64,000 nt of DNA, taken from assembly GCF_963678635.1 (NCBI RefSeq), contig NC_087064.1:56802338-56866337 (forward strand), in the 5' to 3' direction. The DNA is from Symsagittifera roscoffensis (lineage: Eukaryota > Xenacoelomorpha > Acoela > Convolutidae). This document shows positions 24,111 to 36,574 of this stretch, piece after piece. Every line of letters begins with the position of its first letter. The first letter of the stretch is position 1. The notes beneath the pieces were generated by a model. The model saw only the letters and a program-made list of their open reading frames with translations, did not search any database and was not told the origin of the DNA. Both the position numbers and the translations under genes were made by a program.

Positions 24111-24220
24111 ATCTTACAAAGTGGACTATTTTTACATAGGACTGTTAAGGCCTACTGATCGCTCCTCTGTGGTTCACTGGAACCACAAAAAAAAATGAAT
24201 AATTTGTGTCCTTTGAAGCT

Positions 24221-24620
24221 TTAATCATGTTTGGCGTGGGGCAACGGGACGTAACGAAGTTTGTCATTATGAAACCGAACAGTACATCGCTGAGTTATAT
24301 TAAACTCACCATCACTAGAATAGTCCGTTAGTTTTGAGATATAATCGGGAAGCGACATCAGCATGCGGGCAAATCCGTGGTCCTGAAACTTGTCACACTG
24401 TCCCCCGCAGCATCCCTCACGCCCATAGAAAAAATTATGTCGTCTGTGGATTGGTTCAAACATTTGTTCACACCCCATTTCGATATTCCTTCGCAGAGAC
24501 ATTTCCATCTGTAGCTCCGTCAAGCTCAACTCATAGCCCCATAGGTTAAATCTTAAACATGAGTGAATAACTACCGATTAAATTCGGATCGAATCCCTTA
24601 GGGAGGTAAGGGGGGTGTTG

Positions 24621-24664
<44 letters not shown>

Positions 24665-25096
24665 GGGGGGGGTCCGATCCTTCACCACTAAATTCTCTAC
24701 TGGTTTACTTAAAAACTAGTAACGATAACGATTATACTTTAAATTTTCCTTTTTTGCTACCTCTTTTTTAAAACTTGTTTACCTGTGTTCGTGTTCATAC
24801 GCAATAAAATCTACCTCCCTTTCAACTTCGTATCCGCGCAAACAGTAGTTCCGAGCGGGTTGTTCTGATACGTGTCTGCTTTCGCTTCGCTGCAGCCACC
24901 GGTTCTGAATCAGATAGTTCGTCCGGTCATCTCCCTCGAGACTTGGAGGCCAAAACGAAGGCCTGGTTGGTATCAAAAATGTCTGCGACGTCCAGTTCAT
25001 ATTTGGAACTGGCGAATTTACAACTATGTCATCAATTCCAAATATATATTGTAGCGAGTAACAAATACAAGTAATAAAAGCGATGATGGATTTCAT
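24221..25096 (-). CDS. Small secreted protein, two exons
   Basis: The best host-gene candidate. Exon 1 (25096-24783) opens with ATG and a hydrophobic signal peptide, MKSIIAFITCICYSLQYIFG. The splice donor is AG|GTAAAC (intron starts 24782) and the acceptor TTTAAG ends at 24552. Exon 2 (24551-24221) continues in phase across a 231-bp intron and ends in TAA. The mature protein is ~200 residues with aromatic, acidic and cysteine content (GREGCCGGQCDKF in exon 2) and no transmembrane segment after the signal peptide. I do not recognise the family; it should be exported from the cell. A TATA-like box lies ~95 bp upstream. The intron holds a TG/G microsatellite. The gene model is inferred from phase agreement and splice motifs, not from transcript data. 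Confidence 0.7.
24626..24672 (+). repeat. (TG)n plus poly-G microsatellite in an intron
   Basis: About 18 TG units followed by a run of 11 G on the + strand, inside the intron of the minus-strand secreted-protein gene. It reads as CA repeats in the transcript and is likely length-polymorphic. Confidence 0.95.
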
Positions 25097-25187
25097 CTTG
25101 AGAAAAATATGAACAACTTTGGTATTCAGTTCGCTGCTGATATTATTTGATGAGTTTAGTTTGGTGGTTAGTTTGCATTAAGCTTGG

Positions 25188-25195
25188 GTTTATAT
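25188..25195 (-). promoter_or_regulatory. TATA-like box of the secreted-protein gene
   Basis: Minus strand ATATAAAC, ~95 bp upstream of the ATG at 25096, at a distance compatible with a short 5' untranslated region. No other promoter element was identified. Confidence 0.45.
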
Positions 25196-25199
25196 GTTA

Positions 25200-25979
25200 G
25201 TGGGGTTCAATTTCTACTTTATTCAGACGTTTTAATGTTTGATTGACGATTTGAAATATTTTCCATCAAACATCCTTTAATGTCCTTCCGTTAACATATA
25301 TACTCCTTATTTCGAAGACAAGAAAAACATTGCAATTGTAAAACATTGTAAAAGATACGCATTGAATGTCTGATGTGAAATTTCGAAACAAAATTTTGAG
25401 ATAAAGGAATCTTTAATTTTCCGTCAGATCAGTAGCGGTTTCAGGGATCCTTGCTTCAGAATGTCATACTCCCACTACCCAAACGGTCTTTCCACTTGAG
25501 AGTATTTAAAAAAGTCTTTTTTGATTTTTCATATAGGTTTTTAGCCTACGGCGGACACGTTTTTGCGAATGATGTATCTTTGAAGATTTTGCAAGAAGTT
25601 TGAGGGGTGGCTCTCGACCGATCATCTCGAAAATTCCCTCAAAAATTTATTTCAATCTCCGCTCCAGATTTAGAAAAAAGTCGCTTGAAAAGTAATTTTT
25701 ATTCCGAGTAGTTCAAAAATGGCGCTGAGTAATTCTACTTTTTACTTATAAAATTTTCGCGATAAACTTGATACCACATTTGAAGAAAACTTCTCGCTAA
25801 ATTTGATGCCACATTTTTAGGATTTTATAATGTTAGCGATAAATTTTTGAGTCCTAATTCACATTTTGCAAGCTTCAACGCCCCATTGGAACCAGATATA
25901 AACTATATTTATTATTGGTTATAAATTGGATATTTTATCTCTATAAAATATTTAATATTAACCAATCACGATCCATCTA
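25200..25979. other. No gene seen
   Basis: AT-rich intergenic sequence between the host gene and the A/C-rich retroelement. I saw no repeat ends or open frames of note. Confidence 0.5.
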
Positions 25980-27604
25980 ATTAACAACCCACTTGTTTGT
26001 AAGTGATGAATTTACTTGTAATTTCAGCACCAGAGAGATTTGAATTTAACTTAGAAATTAGTTACCTCTCCAAGAGAACTTTAGCAATCGCAATAAGCCA
26101 GTATACTCTAGATCTATTGAGCCTAGCAGAGACTAGTTAAAGACCCTGAGACTAGTAGATATAAGAGTAAGAGTAGGATCGGTATTAGACTAAGAAGTTG
26201 CACAATCTATCCGGCCGAAAATAAGATAGCGTGACGAGCAGACGGTGTACCCTATCCGAAATTACTCTATGAGTTACACCTCGAACATAACTCATCTGGT
26301 GTGACCATAAGTCTCGATCAAGACCTTAAAACACAAATTAGCTTAGAACTAACAGATAGATTAGAATTAGACAAAAACATTATCAAAAATGTTACATGAT
26401 AATAATCTAATTGAAATGTTTACACGACTCAATAGACCACAACCGCTATTCCGTACAATACTAAAACTACCAGGCATTGGAAGAAGGCCTCGGACAAGAA
26501 ACGATCTACGACTACGAAGAAACTTACCATTAAGTTTCATGGTCGTACGGCAAAAGCCAGACCAAATTTTTTATATTTCGAATTTTACTAGCAAAGAATT
26601 TAAATTTTCGTTTGCAAACATAGAAACCTTGAAGAAAAATCTTCAATGATTATTACAGGCGCTAAATTCTATTTACTTTTGTACAATAACGATTTAAAAA
26701 AACACCTCAAACTGTTTCCTCTAAATCTGCAGTAAAATTTACAAAGATATCTGAAAAATATATTTATTGAAAGAAAAAATAAAAACAAGTTGACATGGTC
26801 ATTAATTGTTAGTATATATAAATCATCCTGGCATCCCCAGCTTCATCGCCTAAACATAACAGCAATCATTTAAACCACTAATATCATCTAACACTAAATT
26901 TTTTATTCAGATAAATTAAAATTATCTTTAAAGGCTTATCCAAATGCTTAACTTTCTTTCATTTCAACTTGTTCAATCTTAAACTAGATCATCAAGGCTT
27001 TCCTTGGATCTCCATTAAATAATTAAGTGAAATCCATTTTATAACATAAAAAATTATATCCTGATCATCAAGGCCTATCCTTGGATCAAACAGAACAATT
27101 TTGTTCTCCCCCACCCAATAATAAAGTGTCTAACGACCTCAAACGTCGATTCACTACCCAACCATTTCAAAGACCCAGGACTAATAGAAACTTTTCAATC
27201 ACACTTACCATTCAAATTAAGCTAAACAGTGAAGAACTTCCCTTATTCATCCTTCACTTAATCCCCTCTCTTACCTGACCCAGGCTAAATCTTAAGTCTT
27301 AGTAAGTATTAAAAAAGTATCGAACGAACTACCTGTGTTCTAATTATACCTGAACCTTGTGGATCAATTTACTATTCTCCAACCCTTGAACACAATCACT
27401 ACCCCTAAGTAAGATTAAGTAAGTTAACACCTTAACTTAGAATAGCCACGAGAAAGTAACAATCATTCTTCGGAATCGATATATAATTTTCTCTCCAACC
27501 CTACATAAAAGACCCAAGTTAGGCTAACCAAAAAATTGTAAGGACTAACAGTCTAGGATTTCAAATTCACTAATTACAACCTTGCATTCTTCATCCTAAA
27601 CCTT
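25980..27604 (+). other. Leader region of element A
   Basis: A/C-rich sequence without a clear gene. Frames at 26389-26649 and 27081-27278 use TTG starts and have no recognisable domain. A short direct repeat GATCATCAAGGC..T.TCCTTGGAT occurs at about 26981-27010 and 27061-27087. It may hold the 5' LTR and untranslated leader, but no LTR pair could be shown. Confidence 0.45.
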
Positions 27605-30600
27605 ATGTCACTGAACAATTTAGGAAACAAACAAACAATCGTACTACACAATTGCGAAATAAAAAACGAAACATACGATCCTGTAATTACACCGCAAAAA
27701 CAAACACTCGGATATATTCGCACAAAACGTCAAACATTAAAAGGAAAAATTTTAAGTAAGCAAAGACAAATTACACGAAAAAGATTTTCAAAGCGTAGAA
27801 ACGCAGTCTCTGAATCAAAAGTCAGCAATTTAGATGCACTTTACAAACTAAAAGAAACGGTAAATAAAAACTACCCAGTTCACGACCAATTGTTTTTTTC
27901 CGGTTCAGAAGCCACATCACATTCATCGAAACAAGAAAAAAGAAGAATAAAAAAGATATACAAAAATAAACCAGTACGTCTATACAATTGGAATCAACCA
28001 ATCAGACACATTGAACATTACGCACTGACAGTTATAAAACGAAAAGTGATGAAAGTCCCGACGAAAATTCTGTTTCCCCTTTTATTATAAACTCACTCGC
28101 TGAAGATAGAGGACAAAGACAATTTTGTACTAATTTAATTGCAAATGTATTTGAACAAGGAATTAGCCCATGTAAAGCAGAATTCCCAGAAGTAAAAATC
28201 AAAAGACAAATTATCGATGTTTATTTAAAAGGAATATGTAACCTAACACAGCCATATGGAATCTACACCATAGAATTCAGCACAGAAGGTAGATATCAAA
28301 GCAAACATGTTATTCAAACAGACGATGTCGACATAGAATTTCAAAAGTATTCACAGAATACATTAAAAATATACAACACCAAAATTCACAAAGAGCAAAC
28401 TCGATATTCACCAACGATGTGTTTTCACTATTATATAGTTATGTATCTATACTAGAAAGTATATGAACTGAAAGCACATCACCGGTTCAAACATCAAGAC
28501 ACACAAATGTCAGAAATGAAATTGCCGCATTCTCAGCATTTTTTAAACACAATTCGTGAAAATTTTTCAAACAACGAAATTTCACCAAATGCCAAACATG
28601 ATTTACAAAAAATCTTAGCATGGTTCATAATTGATTATTTTGCACATAAAATTGATTTAATTGCACAAGCAAGAAAAATTATCAGACCTCAAGTACCAAT
28701 GACGACACTGTCATTGCAAAACAATCAGACTGTATTTGGGACCCTGAATGGTCTCATCCATAATTTCTGTATATACCAATAGACATCTCAAGTCAAGCAA
28801 TCAGTACAATCTCTATTCACAAAGACTATGTAAAGATTTTTCCTCTTACAATAGATGCAACACCTTTAAACTATAATTCATTTTTACCTGATAGAAGACA
28901 AAATAATAGTTTAATTTCCACCCTTGTACAACAAGAAAACTTAAATGGAACTAGAAATCTTACACAACAAGATTTTCAAACATCATCACTTTTTATAAAT
29001 GAAGAAATAGTTGAAACAATTGTAACAACTACACAGCAAAGTATTTCACCAATACATCCAAACCATACAACGCCAAAACCAAAGACCTCAATATTACCTC
29101 AAACAACATTGCAATCTACGGTTAAACCCTCGGTTGCTCCCAAATATTCATATATGGATTACCAAACATTTAGACCAATGACGAAACCACCACAAAAACA
29201 AAGAATATTCACCGCAAGTAATTTTTCAGAACACAATTATAACTACGTAAATAGATCACAAACATCTAAACCTCCTCGTACAAACCCGCATAATCGTTCA
29301 ATTTCATAACGACAAAATTTCCAACAACAAACATCAAAATTCGTAAACTTTAATGATAACCCACGAAATCCAACAGACCCAAGTGAAAACTATCCATTTT
29401 TTCAACAGAATAAAAATATTTAGCAGCCATACCAAAACAAACAAAAAACACCTTACTATACACCTAATTATCTTTCATCAGATGATGACAATTTTCAAGA
29501 CCAAAACCATCAAAAAAGTTTTCGAAACCAAAGACTCCACTCTTATAACGTAAATCAACCAGATATTTTTGAACCATATACACGAGAACAACATACGCGA
29601 CAACCTAGATCCAATCACGCACCTCAAATTAATACTTTTTACTCACAAAACCCAGCAAATACAGATTATTATCATTCAACGCAAATGCAAAATGAATACC
29701 ACTACCATATTATTTGCAACAACATGAAATAACAAAAAATCAACTGACAAATTTTTCACAAATGCCAAATGCCGAACAATCACTACAAATGACTATGAAT
29801 CCATACCTCATGGGTGGATCATCAAAAACATCAAATAAACCACTAATGGTATTCACAGGCACAGACCCTGAAAATTCTGTAGAAGACTATCTAAACGCAG
29901 TCACAGCAAATTTAGTTTTAAATATCGGACCTGAACCAATTAATACACCACTCCATTAAAATTGGATACATAGACGCACAGAGTTAATCCAAAGAACCAT
30001 TGATGGCGCAGCTCAGAAATGGTTTCCAGTTTTACCAATAGACATAAAAACAGATTGGAAAAGATTTACACAAGAATTTTCAAAAGTGTTTGACTCTGAA
30101 AGAAATAAACAACACCAAAGAGTTTAATGCAATGAAATTCGCAGACTACCAAACGAAACAATTAAACAATTGGCAGTTAGAATCGAAACACTAGTTCGAA
30201 AAGCATATTCACTGCACACTCATGATTATAAAAACACGAAAATGACAGAAATTTTAATGATGACTCTAACACCCCAATTAAGAAAAATAGCTATTAAAAA
30301 GAGAGCATCACATCCCTCATCAATTCGAGAACCAGAATTAGATTTCAGAAAACTAGTTGACAAATTAGAACAAGCAGAAATCACAAGGAAACTCGAAGAA
30401 ACAGAAAATATTAAACTACAATACGTTAATAGAATCGAAACAAATACTACACATATAAACAACATACACGATTCAGATGTAGACCTAACTGATAAATCAC
30501 TAAAAATTTGAACATATATGAGAAAAATCCCAATTTCAAAGGTAAACCATCTTTCAAGAAATGGTGTAATTATTGCGGAAGATACGGACACAGCAATGCC

Positions 30601-31437
30601 GAATGTAGACAAAAACAACAAGATAACCAAAATAAACCGCAAAAATACAAAGAACCAAATAAATCATTCTATCAATACATGAAAAAGGATCAAAATTTAC
30701 CAAACAAAAATATACATAGTAATAACAGCTCTGGTAAACCACTCCCAAATAATTCAAATTACTCAAGAAACCAATCACCCTATAACTCTAGTTATAGAGG
30801 TAGATCACCAGAGCAAAGAAATTCACGAAATTTCTCACAAAATAGATATAGTTGATCAAATAGCCAAAATAACCAGTATAGAAACAACTATTCACGATCA
30901 AGTTCAAACAGAACAGAATTTTTTGATACCAGTTCCCATTGAAATTCTAGGAATAGACACTATTCAATCGATAGATCACGTAATTCATCGTACAATAGAA
31001 ATAGAAACTACTCAAATAGCTGAAATAGAAGTTATTCAAACAACAGAAACCAACGTTACTAAATCAATAGATCAAGAAACAATTCCTACAACAGATCTAA
31101 TTATCAAGGAAACAATAACAGTTACTATAATAGGTCACGAAACAACTCACAAAATAGGAATCCCAGTTATAACAATCGAAGAAATTATTCTCAATCCCCT
31201 TATAAAAACAACAATCGTTACCCTGATTCCCAACACAGATATAGAAGTAACACACCGAAACATCAGCGACAAATTAATCAGGTACAAGCAACTGAAGAAA
31301 CAACTTCAGATCCCCCTGATATTGACAACACAGAAAGTACCGAAATACAATTAAACCACATTAATTTTGAATCAACAGACAGCGAAAGTGATACAAATTA
31401 CACTACCTCAGTTAATATGATCACAGTCGAAAACGAC
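27605..31437 (+). pseudogene. gag: Element A Gag polyprotein, broken
   Basis: The structural (capsid and nucleocapsid) protein. It opens with ATG at 27605 and a very basic region, frameshifts near 28042, and continues through Gln/Asn-rich sequence with stops at about 28453, 28759, 29307 and 29421 and a shift near 29704. A capsid-type segment (29800-30480; VFTGTDPENSVEDYLNAV, then WKRFTQEFSKVFD) matches retrotransposon Gag. A CCHC zinc knuckle CNYCGRYGHSNAEC lies at 30564-30606, followed by an Arg/Ser/Asn/Tyr-rich tail (30840-31280) and an acidic end stopping at 31437. At ~1270 codons it is long for a gypsy Gag. The first ~300 codons have no match I recognise and could be a separate ORF. Confidence 0.7.
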
Positions 31438-31440
31438 TAG

Positions 31441-32303
31441 GAACCAATTGTATACGAACAACCCTTTAGTTCACACATTTACAAAAATCAATCGGAACTT
31501 CTTCAAGACTACTATACTAGACCCATAAGAAACGATTTATCAGTTGAACAAAATGTAAATGATATAAATACAGTAGTCAATAACGAAAAACAACGCTCAA
31601 GCACAAATCACATTTACCAAAATATACAGAAAGAACAGCCAAGAGAAAAAAATTGGACAATCCCATTTCTCTTAGAAAGCCCAAAAAGTAAAGAATTTCC
31701 ACCACCCGATCTTGAAATAGTTTTTTTAAATTGATTCAAGAGCAGAATCAAATATTATTAAATCCCTACTTGGAATGAAATCAAATCGTTACATCTAATC
31801 CTAACACCTATAAAGACAGCTAGTAAATTAGCAACAGCACAAGGCTCAACATTAGTAAACTAAGGAAAAATCCAACTTTTCCTTGTTCCCACTAGAACAA
31901 TGGAACAAAATAAAATACTAAATAAACCATTCAAACAAACATTTCACATATCAGACATAAAACACAATATCATTGGCATACCATTTATAACTAAGTGTAT
32001 TCCCACAATAAACATTTTTAAAAACAATCTTCACATAAAAGATAAATACACAAGAACAAAAAACACATCCTTAACATTCTTTCAAAGATTAAACAAACAA
32101 CCACCATTTTTCTCCAATTTTTATCCTATTTACACTCAGGAACGAAATAACCTGAAACCACTATCAGGAAATGTATATAACTTTTCAATCAAACAAAACC
32201 ACCAGTACGATAAAGACCAAAACAAACAACATCTTTTTATGTTAGACCTTGAAATTAAACCCATCCATAAATTTTTCGAATCACAATTTCATCCATAAAA
32301 TAA
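31441..32303 (+). pseudogene. pro: Element A protease region, active site altered
   Basis: Retropepsin position between Gag and RT. At 31730-31744 the frame reads IDSRAESNII, where the catalytic triad is normally D-S/T-G-A, so glycine has become arginine (AGA). Downstream, DIKHNIIGIPFITK near 31950 fits the C-terminal protease strand/helix (hydrophobic-G-x-P). Frames change near 31730 and 31860. The enzyme should cleave Gag-Pol, but with Arg in the flap-contact position it is unlikely to be active. Confidence 0.6.
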
Positions 32304-33577
32304 ATGAAACATTCAAACTCAGATATTATTTCATTACACGTATATAAAATTTCACCATATCAGATAACACTACCCTTAGGACTCTTAGAATACTGCGAAA
32401 CAAATGCTACAATTTCACCCACAAATGAAGTAGCATATCGAGTCAATAATATATTACAATTATTAGATATATGTCAATCCACAATTCTTGATGAAGAATT
32501 ATCAATAAAAAACATAATAAGCAACAAAAAAAGAAACACTGACTACTTCACAAAAAGACCATATTTTAAACCAACGTTTAAAATATCACATTATACGGAA
32601 GAACAACAAAAGTTTCTAACAATGATTAATTTTCAACATTCTCAAATAACACAAAAAGAATTCGATAAATTAGCCGAACAATTATTAAAATTTCAAAAAA
32701 GTTTATGCAACATCAAATTTCGATGTTGGAAAAATTATTTCACCATTACATTTACCCTTAAAACCTGACGCAATTTTCAAAAAGCAAAGAGCAAGTAAAG
32801 TACCGATACATTTACAAGGTAAAGTAAACAGACTACTTGACATTTTAGAACAATATGAAATTATATCACCAGTAAACAAAGAAGAACAACCAAAAAGTAA
32901 CACCTTTATCAACCTAGTTATCATCTTAGCTAAAGGAGAATCACTAAAAATCGTTCTAGATGCTAGATACCTCAATTCACTAATTGATGAATCTAAATGT
33001 AATTGGCCCATTGAACCTATTTAAGTAATTCTAACAAAAATAAATGGTAAATATTTCACAACCGCAGATATGAATAGTGCATACAATCAAAGGCCACTAG
33101 ATGATCAATCACGACGATTAACATAATTCGTTATTGGAAATCAACAATACGTATTCAATAGATTATTCTATGGAATTTCCATAGAACTAGCAGATTTTTC
33201 AGCTTTTACGAGTAAAATTTTTAGACCACTTACACTCAAAAAACATGCAATCACATACTTAGATGATGTTTTCATGCAGTCACAAATGAAAGACGAAATG
33301 TTTATAATTTTAGAACAATATCATCAAATACTCAAAAATGAAAACATGAAAGCAGCCCCAGACAAATCACATTTTTTCCTAACACGCGTAAAATTTCTTG
33401 GCCACATTATCGAAAGAAACACTATAACTCCATCGAAATCACGAATACCCGCGATTCAGAAACTTCAACCACCCACAAATAAAAAGAAAATCCAAGAATT
33501 CCTTGGAATGTTAAATTTCCCAAGTAAATATGTATACAAAATGCAATTATACTTAAGCTCTTTGTATAACATCCTTA
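32304..33577 (+). pseudogene. pol: Element A reverse transcriptase, broken
   Basis: Open from 32304 to 32768 (Pol linker), then a frameshift near 32720 and an RT domain. Landmarks: VPIHLQGKVNRLLDILEQYE (thumb-proximal N-terminal part), LKIVLDARYLNSLI, TADMNSAYNQRPLD (motif A), FNRLFYGIS (motif B region), the catalytic YLDD at 33256-33267, KFLGHII and IQEFLGMLNF. Stops interrupt at about 33022 and 33124, both where a glutamine codon would differ by one base. The active-site aspartates are intact although the reading frame is not. The connection to RNase H is interrupted by foreign DNA at 33578. Confidence 0.8.
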
Positions 33578-33899
33578 GACTTCGCTTTGGAGGACCCAGA
33601 GGTTTTCATGCTGCTGGCCGCCTTTATAAACATCTGAGGGCACGACAACCGCGGGGACCGCCCCACGGAAGTTTTATTGATGGCCGCTTATGGACAGCAG
33701 GGATTACTAGACCGCCCAAAGATGAGGGTAATGAGGTGGAGAAACGGGGCTCTCTCAGGAAGTGACTTGGCAAACGAGACTGGATTGGGAAGTTCAGGAT
33801 CAACCAACCAGGTGAGATGCCTCTCCCGACCAAGCCTAGGCCTGGATTGAGAAGGAAGCATCAGGAAATGAAAAGCGAGGCAGACTCGTCTAGTTCACT
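33578..33899 (+). mobile_element. 322-bp insertion from the SGNH block
   Basis: About 95% identical to 49164-49486, the start of the RT-less block further right. It interrupts element A between RT (LYNIL) and RNase H (FEWTTKHQ). The hexamer ACTTCG occurs at the left (33581) and right (33898) junctions. An in-frame 62-codon peptide (FHAAGRL.KHLRARQPRGPP...) ending GSLRK is conserved in both copies, with some non-silent differences. The base composition (GC-rich, A/G-rich) contrasts sharply with its host. It shows that the two elements were active or rearranged in the same genome. Confidence 0.85.
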
Positions 33900-34680
33900 T
33901 CGAATGGACTACCAAACATCAAACAAGATTCGAAGAAATTAAAAAATTGTTAACAGAACAAATATCAAATACAATTCCAGATCCAAATCAACCATTTTAC
34001 GCAATGTGCGATGCTTCAAATTTTGGCATCGGCGCAGCATTGCTACAATCACACAGTGGAACAAACAAAACACATCTTATATTAGCAAGTTCTCGCTTAT
34101 TTACACACGCTGAACTACGACTCTCTACGCTCATGAGAGAATGCACAGCTATAACATACACACTTACCGAATATGAATTTCTAATATTTGGATCAAAACA
34201 TCCAACAGTTCTATTTACAGTTCATAAACATATAATATTTCTTTTTACACAGAAATCAAACCCAAACCATAGAGTTTACAGATTTCAATTAATTTTAAAG
34301 AAACTCCCAAACTTACATATAGTTTGGACAGCAGGAAAAAATCTTGCACTACCAGATAGATTAAGTAGAAATACACCACCTGAACTACTTACACAAAAAA
34401 CTACAGTTGAAATACCACAGAATAAAAAACTCTACCTTGCAAAAAATGAAACATCATCAAGATTAAAATGCAAATACGCAGTAAAAACTGACATAGATCA
34501 GTCACAAATAAATAACTTACAACATTTCCCACTCTATTTAGATTGTCAAAATAACAACTATGAAGTAGATTTATTAGGAACATCCACATTCAAACCAATT
34601 CCTTATTCACATTGGATAAAAAATAATACTCAACAAAAACAATCAAACAACAACCACACAAAAAAGACACCTTTCCATTG
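33900..34680 (+). pseudogene. pol: Element A RNase H and connection, catalytic residue lost
   Basis: Reads FEWTTKHQTRFEEIKKLL then the RNase H signature FYAMCDASNFGIGAALLQ (first Asp), RECTAITYTL (Glu), LFTVHKH at about 34214-34232 and ALPDRLSRN. The third acidic position, normally in a TDHKP-like motif, is Val (GTT) here, so RNase H should be inactive. The frame is open from 33947 to 34681. The role is degradation of the RNA strand during reverse transcription. Confidence 0.75.
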
Positions 34681-36126
34681 ATAGAAAAAGAAAATTTAAC
34701 TGACAAAATGAATTCATCGGGACCACCAAAAAATTATTCAAAATACACAATAAATCAAGTTTTTGATCTCCATGACCCACTCGACACAATTACATTATCA
34801 AAATTAGAAGTCGAAAATATTTTTCTACCACCAACAGAAAAAATTACACTTCAGTTATTACGAAAATATCAAAACTTTGATCACGGAATTCGACAACTCA
34901 AATCATGGCACAAATATAAAACAAAACCAACAAAGGCTGATAGAACAAAATTAGGAATCAAAACACTCCTCCGATACTTTAGAAAGTACAATAATACAAA
35001 TATTAATGAAATTATAGACCTTTTGAAATATCAAACACCCGATTATAAAGTACCCTGTCTCCCCCTCAGCATGATGCTGATAGCATTTAACATATCCCAT
35101 ACACAACATACAAGAGGACACTCAGGATCAGAAAAGACATATTCAAATTTTACACAAAATTTTTACTTCCTAAATGCACCAATTTGGATTAAAGTATGTT
35201 GCAACGATTGCATAATATGTCAATTAAATAAACCTTATCCAAATCAAAAACAAATAGCAACAAAACAAGATTTTAAAGGACAAAGTCTATATTTCAATCA
35301 TAGAATTTCATTCGACACAAAATGACCAATTTCACCATCCTCCGAAGGAAATTCTTTAATTATGGTATTTATTGATGCATTTACACACTACGTAGAACTC
35401 AACCCAGTACCACATTGTAATGCTTATTACGCATACACAACACTTTACGAACATTGGATAGCAAAATTCGGACTACCAGAAATACTAGTCACAGATAATG
35501 GAACAGAATTCATTAACAACGAAATCATCACATTATGCCACCTGTATAATATAAAACATAAACCACTTACATCTCACGCACCTTGGACAAATGGATTAGT
35601 CGAAGGTATGAACCGTTCACTACAAGAATATCTTAGACGCATCATTAATGGAAATGATACACGATACACTGAATGGTCAACAGATGTAAAATTATTCCCA
35701 TTATCCTATAATTCACAAATCACAACAACTTTAGGAATGTCATCATACGAAATGGTTTTTAATCAAAAGCCACGAAAATCAATCATGTTTACAGCAAACG
35801 CTCATAAAAATGCACAAGGTTATTGTAAACCAAACAAAGATTCAATTTGTTATAACCTACCCTTACACACACATGATGAAGACCATTTTCATCATCCACA
35901 AATTTTAAAATTAGCTTCCGATACACATTTTGAATAGATTTTAAAAAGAGATAAAAAACACAATGAAATCTACCAAAAAGTAACAAAGAAATGGTTACAA
36001 AGGCAAAATATAAACAACCAAATTAATTCACGCTTCATGCCGGCCACAGACTTAAAAATTGGAACATTTGTTTTAATACCTAATTTTAATACGCAAAAAG
36101 GAATCTCCAAGAAATTACAATCATAA
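34678..36126 (+). pseudogene. pol: Element A integrase, nearly intact core
   Basis: Overlaps the RNase H frame by 4 bases. A zinc-binding HHCC module is visible (HTQHTRGHSG ... CNDCIIC, ~35100-35220). The catalytic core has D in FIDAFTHY (~35370), D in VTDNGTEF (~35495) and E in NGLVEGMN (~35605), with exactly 35 residues between the second D and the E (DD35E). Breaks: TGA at 35323-35325 between the zinc module and core, TAG at ~35935, and another stop at 36124. The C-terminal part reads LKIGTFVLIPNFNTQKGISK, a typical SH3-like integrase end. Confidence 0.8.
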
Positions 36127-36351
36127 CAGTTGATCACATAAAACAAAAACTTCTAAACCTCTTCACAAAATTTTTCAATCTATTTAAACTTTTGATATAC
36201 TTTTTCATTGAAACTTTTGAATCTCTAATGATAATTTGAATATTTTTTGCAATCTTTTTTTTAAATTTTCTATTCCCTATTTGAAATATATCTCCAACTC
36301 TCCCAAATCCTTGACCACATCTACAGGTACGAATACGTATAATCTATCTAA

Positions 36352-36552
36352 ATGATACGAACTATTTTCAGTCGAACAGATATTTTTCTTTTATTCATTA
36401 TTTTCCTCACATTTTTAATCTCCCTCATCATGACAATGTGCAAATTTATAAAAACGGCAATAGCCATCTTTGCCCTAGCAACTATTTCCTTGATACTTTT
36501 ATTGAAGAATATTATTAAAAACTCAAATTTTCCAGTAAAAATTAAAATTTAG
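36352..36552 (+). CDS. Small double-membrane-span ORF of element A
   Basis: 66 codons from ATG, with two hydrophobic stretches (FLLFIIFLTFLISLIM and TAIAIFALATISLILLL) separated by a short MCKFIK turn, so probably a small integral-membrane protein. It lies between integrase and the pre-Env ORF. A potential splice acceptor (CATCTACAG at ~36318-36326) is just upstream, as would suit expression from a spliced subgenomic RNA. No family was recognised. It could be a relic of a longer ORF. Confidence 0.4.
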   Translation: MIRTIFSRTDIFLLFIIFLTFLISLIMTMCKFIKTAIAIFALATISLILLLKNIIKNSNFPVKIKI

Positions 36553-36574
36553 GTAACTTTCCAAAAATGCTAAT

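Noticed and set aside
30923-31354. 143-codon Ile/Thr-rich ORF
   Set aside because: An out-of-frame reading of the Arg/Ser/Asn-rich Gag tail, whose true frame continues to 31437.
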